64,000 nucleotides of DNA. Origin: Trinickia soli (GTDB taxonomy: Bacteria > Pseudomonadota > Gammaproteobacteria > Burkholderiales > Burkholderiaceae). The notes beneath the pieces were generated by a model. It did no database searches, had not been told where the DNA came from, and worked only from the letters and a program-made list of their open reading frames with translations. The stretch spans positions 103,371-167,370 of the forward strand of contig NZ_PNYB01000013.1 of assembly GCF_002879855.1 (NCBI RefSeq), read 5' to 3'. Numbering within the stretch: the stretch's first letter is position 1; each line of letters opens with the position of its first letter. Both the position numbers and the translations under genes were made by a program. Below are positions 61,282-64,000 of this stretch, piece by piece.

Positions 61282-62430
61282 ATGCGCATCTACGAACGAT
61301 ACTTCGCCCGCCAGGTCTATCTCGCGTTCATCTTCATCCTGTTCGCGTTCTCGGGCCTGTTCTTCTTTTTCGATCTGATCAACGAACTGAACACGGTCGG
61401 GCACGGCAATTACAAGTTCGGCTACGCCGTGCTGCGCGTGGCGCTGCAAACGCCGTCGCGCTTCTACGAAATCATCCCCGTCGCCGCGCTCATCAGCACG
61501 ATCTACGTGTTTGCGCAGATGGCGGCGAACTCCGAATACACGATCTTTCGCGTATCGGGCTTATCGACGAGCCAGGCGCTGCGGTCGCTGCTGAAGATCG
61601 GGATCCCGCTCGTGGCGCTCACGTACTTCATCGGCGAAGTCGTCGGCCCCTACTCCGATCAATTGTCCGAGCGCGTGCGCCTCGAGGCGCTCGGCTCGGC
61701 CGTTTCATCGAACTTTGCTTCGGGCGTCTGGGTCAAGGACACGCTGACGGCGCGGGAAGACGGCGAACAGGTGACACGCTTCGTCAATGTCGGCGAACTC
61801 ATGCCCGATGCGTCGATCAGCGATGTGCGCATCTACGAATTCGATCCCACCTTCAAGCTCACGAACGTCCGCACGGCCAAGACGGGGCGCTACGAGGGCA
61901 AGGGCCACTGGCTGTTGACGGGCGTGACCGACACGATGCTCACGAGCCTGCCGCCCCCGGCCAATACGCCCGCCGATGCGTTGTCCCCCGTCTATCGCGC
62001 AACGCAGGTGACGCTGCCCGAGTATTCGCTGCGCTCCGAGCTGACACCGCAGATTCTGTCGGTGCTGCTCGTCTCGCCCGATCGGATGTCGATGTTCAAT
62101 CTGTTTCGCTACATCCAGCATCTGGTTGAAAATCGTCAGGACACGCAGCGCTATGAGATCGCGCTGTGGAAGAAGCTGCTTTATCCGTTCGCCGTGCTCG
62201 TCATGCTTGTGTTGTCGCTGCCGTTCGCCTATCTGCACACGCGTGCGGGCGTCGTCGGCGTCAAGGTGTTCGGCGGCATCATGCTCGGTATGAGTTTCCA
62301 GCTGATCAATACGCTGTTCTCGCACATCGGCATGCTCAACACCTGGCCCGCGCCCGTCACGGCCGCGTTGCCAGGCCTCATTTATCTCGTGCTCGGGCTC
62401 GGCGGGCTCAAGTGGGTCGACCGGCACTGA
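61282..62430 (+). CDS. lptG: LPS export permease LptG
   Basis: A 382-residue partner of LptF. It begins MRIYERYFARQVYLAFIF, with six membrane segments around a periplasmic jellyroll domain and a C-terminal run LPGLIYLVLGLGGLKW. ATG 61282 is five bases after the lptF stop, and GGGAGGAG lies upstream inside the end of lptF. The small chelatase gene cbiX follows 19 bases later, which extends the operon. Confidence 0.96.
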   Translation: MRIYERYFARQVYLAFIFILFAFSGLFFFFDLINELNTVGHGNYKFGYAVLRVALQTPSRFYEIIPVAALISTIYVFAQMAANSEYTIFRVSGLSTSQALRSLLKIGIPLVALTYFIGEVVGPYSDQLSERVRLEALGSAVSSNFASGVWVKDTLTAREDGEQVTRFVNVGELMPDASISDVRIYEFDPTFKLTNVRTAKTGRYEGKGHWLLTGVTDTMLTSLPPPANTPADALSPVYRATQVTLPEYSLRSELTPQILSVLLVSPDRMSMFNLFRYIQHLVENRQDTQRYEIALWKKLLYPFAVLVMLVLSLPFAYLHTRAGVVGVKVFGGIMLGMSFQLINTLFSHIGMLNTWPAPVTAALPGLIYLVLGLGGLKWVDRH

Positions 62431-62449
62431 GGCCGGCAGCGGAGGAGCG

Positions 62450-62845
62450 ATGAACGCAGCGGCTTTCTCTCGCGGCATCGTATTGTTCGCGCATGGCGCA
62501 CGCGACGCGCGCTGGGCCGAGCCGTTCGAGCGGCTCGCCGGCAAATTACGCTCGCTCGCCGACGCCAATACCGAAGTGTCGCTCGCGTTCCTCGAATTGA
62601 TGACGCCCGATCTGCCGTCCGCAGTGGCTGCGCAAGTCGCCGCGGGCTGCAGGTCGATCACCGTGGTGCCGGTGTTTTTCGGGCAAGGCGGCCATGTCAG
62701 GCGCGACTTGCCGCTCATCATCGATGCGTGTCGCAGCGCCCATCCCGGCGTCGAGATCCGTCAAGCGACGCCTGTCGGCGAAGACGATGCCGTGCTCGAT
62801 GCGCTGGCTGCGTACTGCCTGCGTCAGCTCTATTCTCTGGGCTGA
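62450..62845 (+). CDS. cbiX: Small sirohydrochlorin chelatase CbiX
   Basis: Predicted to insert cobalt, nickel or iron into sirohydrochlorin. The 131-residue length matches the short, single-domain CbiX(S) form that acts as a homodimer. The metal-binding histidines lie in LFAHGARD (about H15) and FFGQGGHVRRDLP (about H82). GGAGG precedes the ATG at 62450. It lies 19 bases after lptG and converges on cobA; with CobA it could finish siroheme for sulfite reductase. Confidence 0.9.
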   Translation: MNAAAFSRGIVLFAHGARDARWAEPFERLAGKLRSLADANTEVSLAFLELMTPDLPSAVAAQVAAGCRSITVVPVFFGQGGHVRRDLPLIIDACRSAHPGVEIRQATPVGEDDAVLDALAAYCLRQLYSLG

Positions 62846-62954
62846 AGTAAGCGGCAGTTGCGCGCGATCATCGCCGAGCCGATGACCCGCCCGGCGAAAT
62901 CGCGTCTGCATGAATGCAAAAAAGAAAGGAGAAATGCGCGCGCGTCGCTGCCGG

Positions 62955-63755
62955 TCAGGCCGCGTGTGCAAACGCGTCGCGGGCGTCAGCGGGTGCTGCT
63001 GAACCTGTCGAAGCGGGCTGCCCGCTCCCGCTCGCCGACTTCATCGACGCGCGTTCGGCAAACGCCTGACCGATCATCAGCAAGCTCGGCTGCGCGGGAT
63101 CGAGCCATTGCTGCGCCTCACCCATTGCCAATTCTTCGAGCGTGAGCGTCAACGTCCTTTCGCGCGACGTGCTGCAGGCTTCGACAATCGCTACGGGCGT
63201 TGCACTCGGGCGGCCCGCATCGATCAGTTGCTGTGCGATCTCGGGTGCGCTGTCGCGGCCCATGTAGAAGACCAGCGAATCGGCATTGACAGCTTCCCGT
63301 ATTGCTTCGGTGTCGGGTGCGCGGCTTCTGGTGGCCAACGCGACGCTGCGCGAGACACCGCGCAATGTCAGTGAGCGTTTGACCGAAGCAGCCGCGGCCA
63401 ATGCCGCCGTGATGCCGGGCACGACTTCGTACTCGATGCCCGCTTCTTCGAGCGCGCGCATTTCCTCGTCGGCACGGCCGAACAACATCGGATCGCCGCC
63501 CTTCAGGCGCACGACGACATCATGTGCAAGCGCGGCGTCGACGATCTGTTTGTTGATGAACTGCTGGGCCGTCGAGCGCTGGCCGCAGCGCTTGCCGACA
63601 GCAACTTTGCGGGCGTGCGGCGCATAGTCGAGCATCGCCGGCTCAACGAGCGCATCATGCAGCACGACGTCGGCCGTGCCCAATAAACGGGCACCGCGCA
63701 CCGTGATGAGATCCGCCGCCCCCGGTCCTGCACCGATCAAATACACCTTGCCCAT
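62955..63755 (-). CDS. cobA: Uroporphyrinogen-III C-methyltransferase
   Basis: Methylates uroporphyrinogen III at C2 and C7 to give precorrin-2, the branch point to siroheme and cobalamin. The 266-residue single-function protein starts with the family motif GKVYLIGAGPGAADLITVRG, has VRLKGGDPMLFGRADEE and the YEVVPGITAA motif. It is on the same strand as the partial cysN and about 65 bases from it, which points to siroheme supply for sulfite reductase. No CysG dehydrogenase domain is fused. Confidence 0.95.
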   Translation of the reverse strand: MGKVYLIGAGPGAADLITVRGARLLGTADVVLHDALVEPAMLDYAPHARKVAVGKRCGQRSTAQQFINKQIVDAALAHDVVVRLKGGDPMLFGRADEEMRALEEAGIEYEVVPGITAALAAAASVKRSLTLRGVSRSVALATRSRAPDTEAIREAVNADSLVFYMGRDSAPEIAQQLIDAGRPSATPVAIVEACSTSRERTLTLTLEELAMGEAQQWLDPAQPSLLMIGQAFAERASMKSASGSGQPASTGSAAPADARDAFAHAA

Positions 63756-63821
63756 GGCCCTTTCGTCCTTTCGCGTGTGAAGGCGGCCCCACTGGCGCCG
63801 CCTCGACGAGTCAATCCTCAG

Positions 63822-64000
63822 TCACGCAGAATATGCACGAATCATGCCGGCTGCTACCGTATGGTGCGTAGCCTCATCGATCAACACGAACGCACCCGTC
63901 GCCGCATGCGCGTCGTAGGTATCGCAAACGATCGGCTTTTGCAGCGTCAACGCCACGCGGCCGATGTCGTTCATGGCGATGACCGCTTTCTCGCTCGTAT
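63822..64000 (-). CDS. cysN: Sulfate adenylyltransferase large subunit CysN (C-terminal part, cut by the window edge)
   Basis: Only the last 58 codons are in the window. The reading frame ending with TGA at 63822-63824 gives the typical CysN C-terminus: NDIGRVALTLQKPIVCD, then ATGAFVLIDEATHHTVAAGMI. CysN is the GTPase subunit that drives APS formation by CysD in sulfate assimilation. It lies directly upstream of cobA on the same strand, as in many Burkholderia. The 5' part is outside the window, so domain integrity cannot be judged. Confidence 0.9.
   Translation of the reverse strand, partial: TSEKAVIAMNDIGRVALTLQKPIVCDTYDAHAATGAFVLIDEATHHTVAAGMIRAYSA

Overview
The window is a high-GC, gene-dense stretch of chromosome from a betaproteobacterium, almost certainly Burkholderia sensu lato (Burkholderia, Paraburkholderia, Trinickia or a close relative). 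The evidence is lineage-typical proteins and arrangements: a fused HemD-HemX protein between hemC and hemY, DUF3460 in front of scpA, DUF2486 in front of holC, the order zapB-like/zapA/6S RNA/EVE-domain protein, and the TAAAAT or TACAAT -10 boxes common in this group. I see no insertion sequence, prophage, CRISPR array, tRNA or rRNA. This is mainly conserved chromosomal backbone rather than an accessory island.

Layout. 0-4 kb: a small catabolic cluster on the plus strand (aldehyde dehydrogenase, SDR oxidoreductase, MFS transporter). 4-8 kb: haem synthesis operon hemC-hemDX-hemY on the minus strand, divergent from ppc (8.5-11.5 kb). 11.6-17.8 kb: a three-gene phosphorelay set (hybrid kinase, two-receiver regulator, receiver-EAL regulator). 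17.9-21.4 kb: a methyltransferase divergent from an MmyB-type regulator, then an ECF sigma factor with its anti-sigma factor. 21.5-29 kb: argH, an LprI-like protein coupled to a basic amino acid decarboxylase, dcd, a SodC-like lipoprotein without its metal ligands, and mrp. 29.3-38.6 kb: an OmpA-family lipoprotein, metG, and the tamA-tamB pair. 39-42.9 kb: DUF3460-scpA, panC, panD, an orphan ParA and a thioesterase.

42.9-51.3 kb is a cobalamin locus. A B12 riboswitch precedes btuB-btuC-btuD. Next come cobT-cobS-cobC on the same strand, with cobU and btuF convergent to them. Together the genes take up corrinoids and build the nucleotide loop (CobU, CobS, CobT, CobC), so this locus supports uptake and late assembly or salvage. 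No corrin-ring genes are in view.

51.5-64 kb: zapB-like/zapA, 6S RNA, EVE protein, SIMPL-domain protein, lgt, a LysR regulator divergent from ilvD, DUF2486, holC, pepA, and lptF-lptG with cbiX. The minus-strand end holds cobA and the 3' end of cysN, so siroheme and sulfate-assimilation genes meet the LPS export genes there.

I did not find a clear new multi-gene system. The best leads are a receiver-EAL protein whose EAL domain has lost catalytic residues, a SodC-fold lipoprotein with most metal ligands replaced, a possible small RNA with an anti-Shine-Dalgarno stretch upstream of metG, a probable leaderless cobU transcript, and several palindromes centred on promoters.
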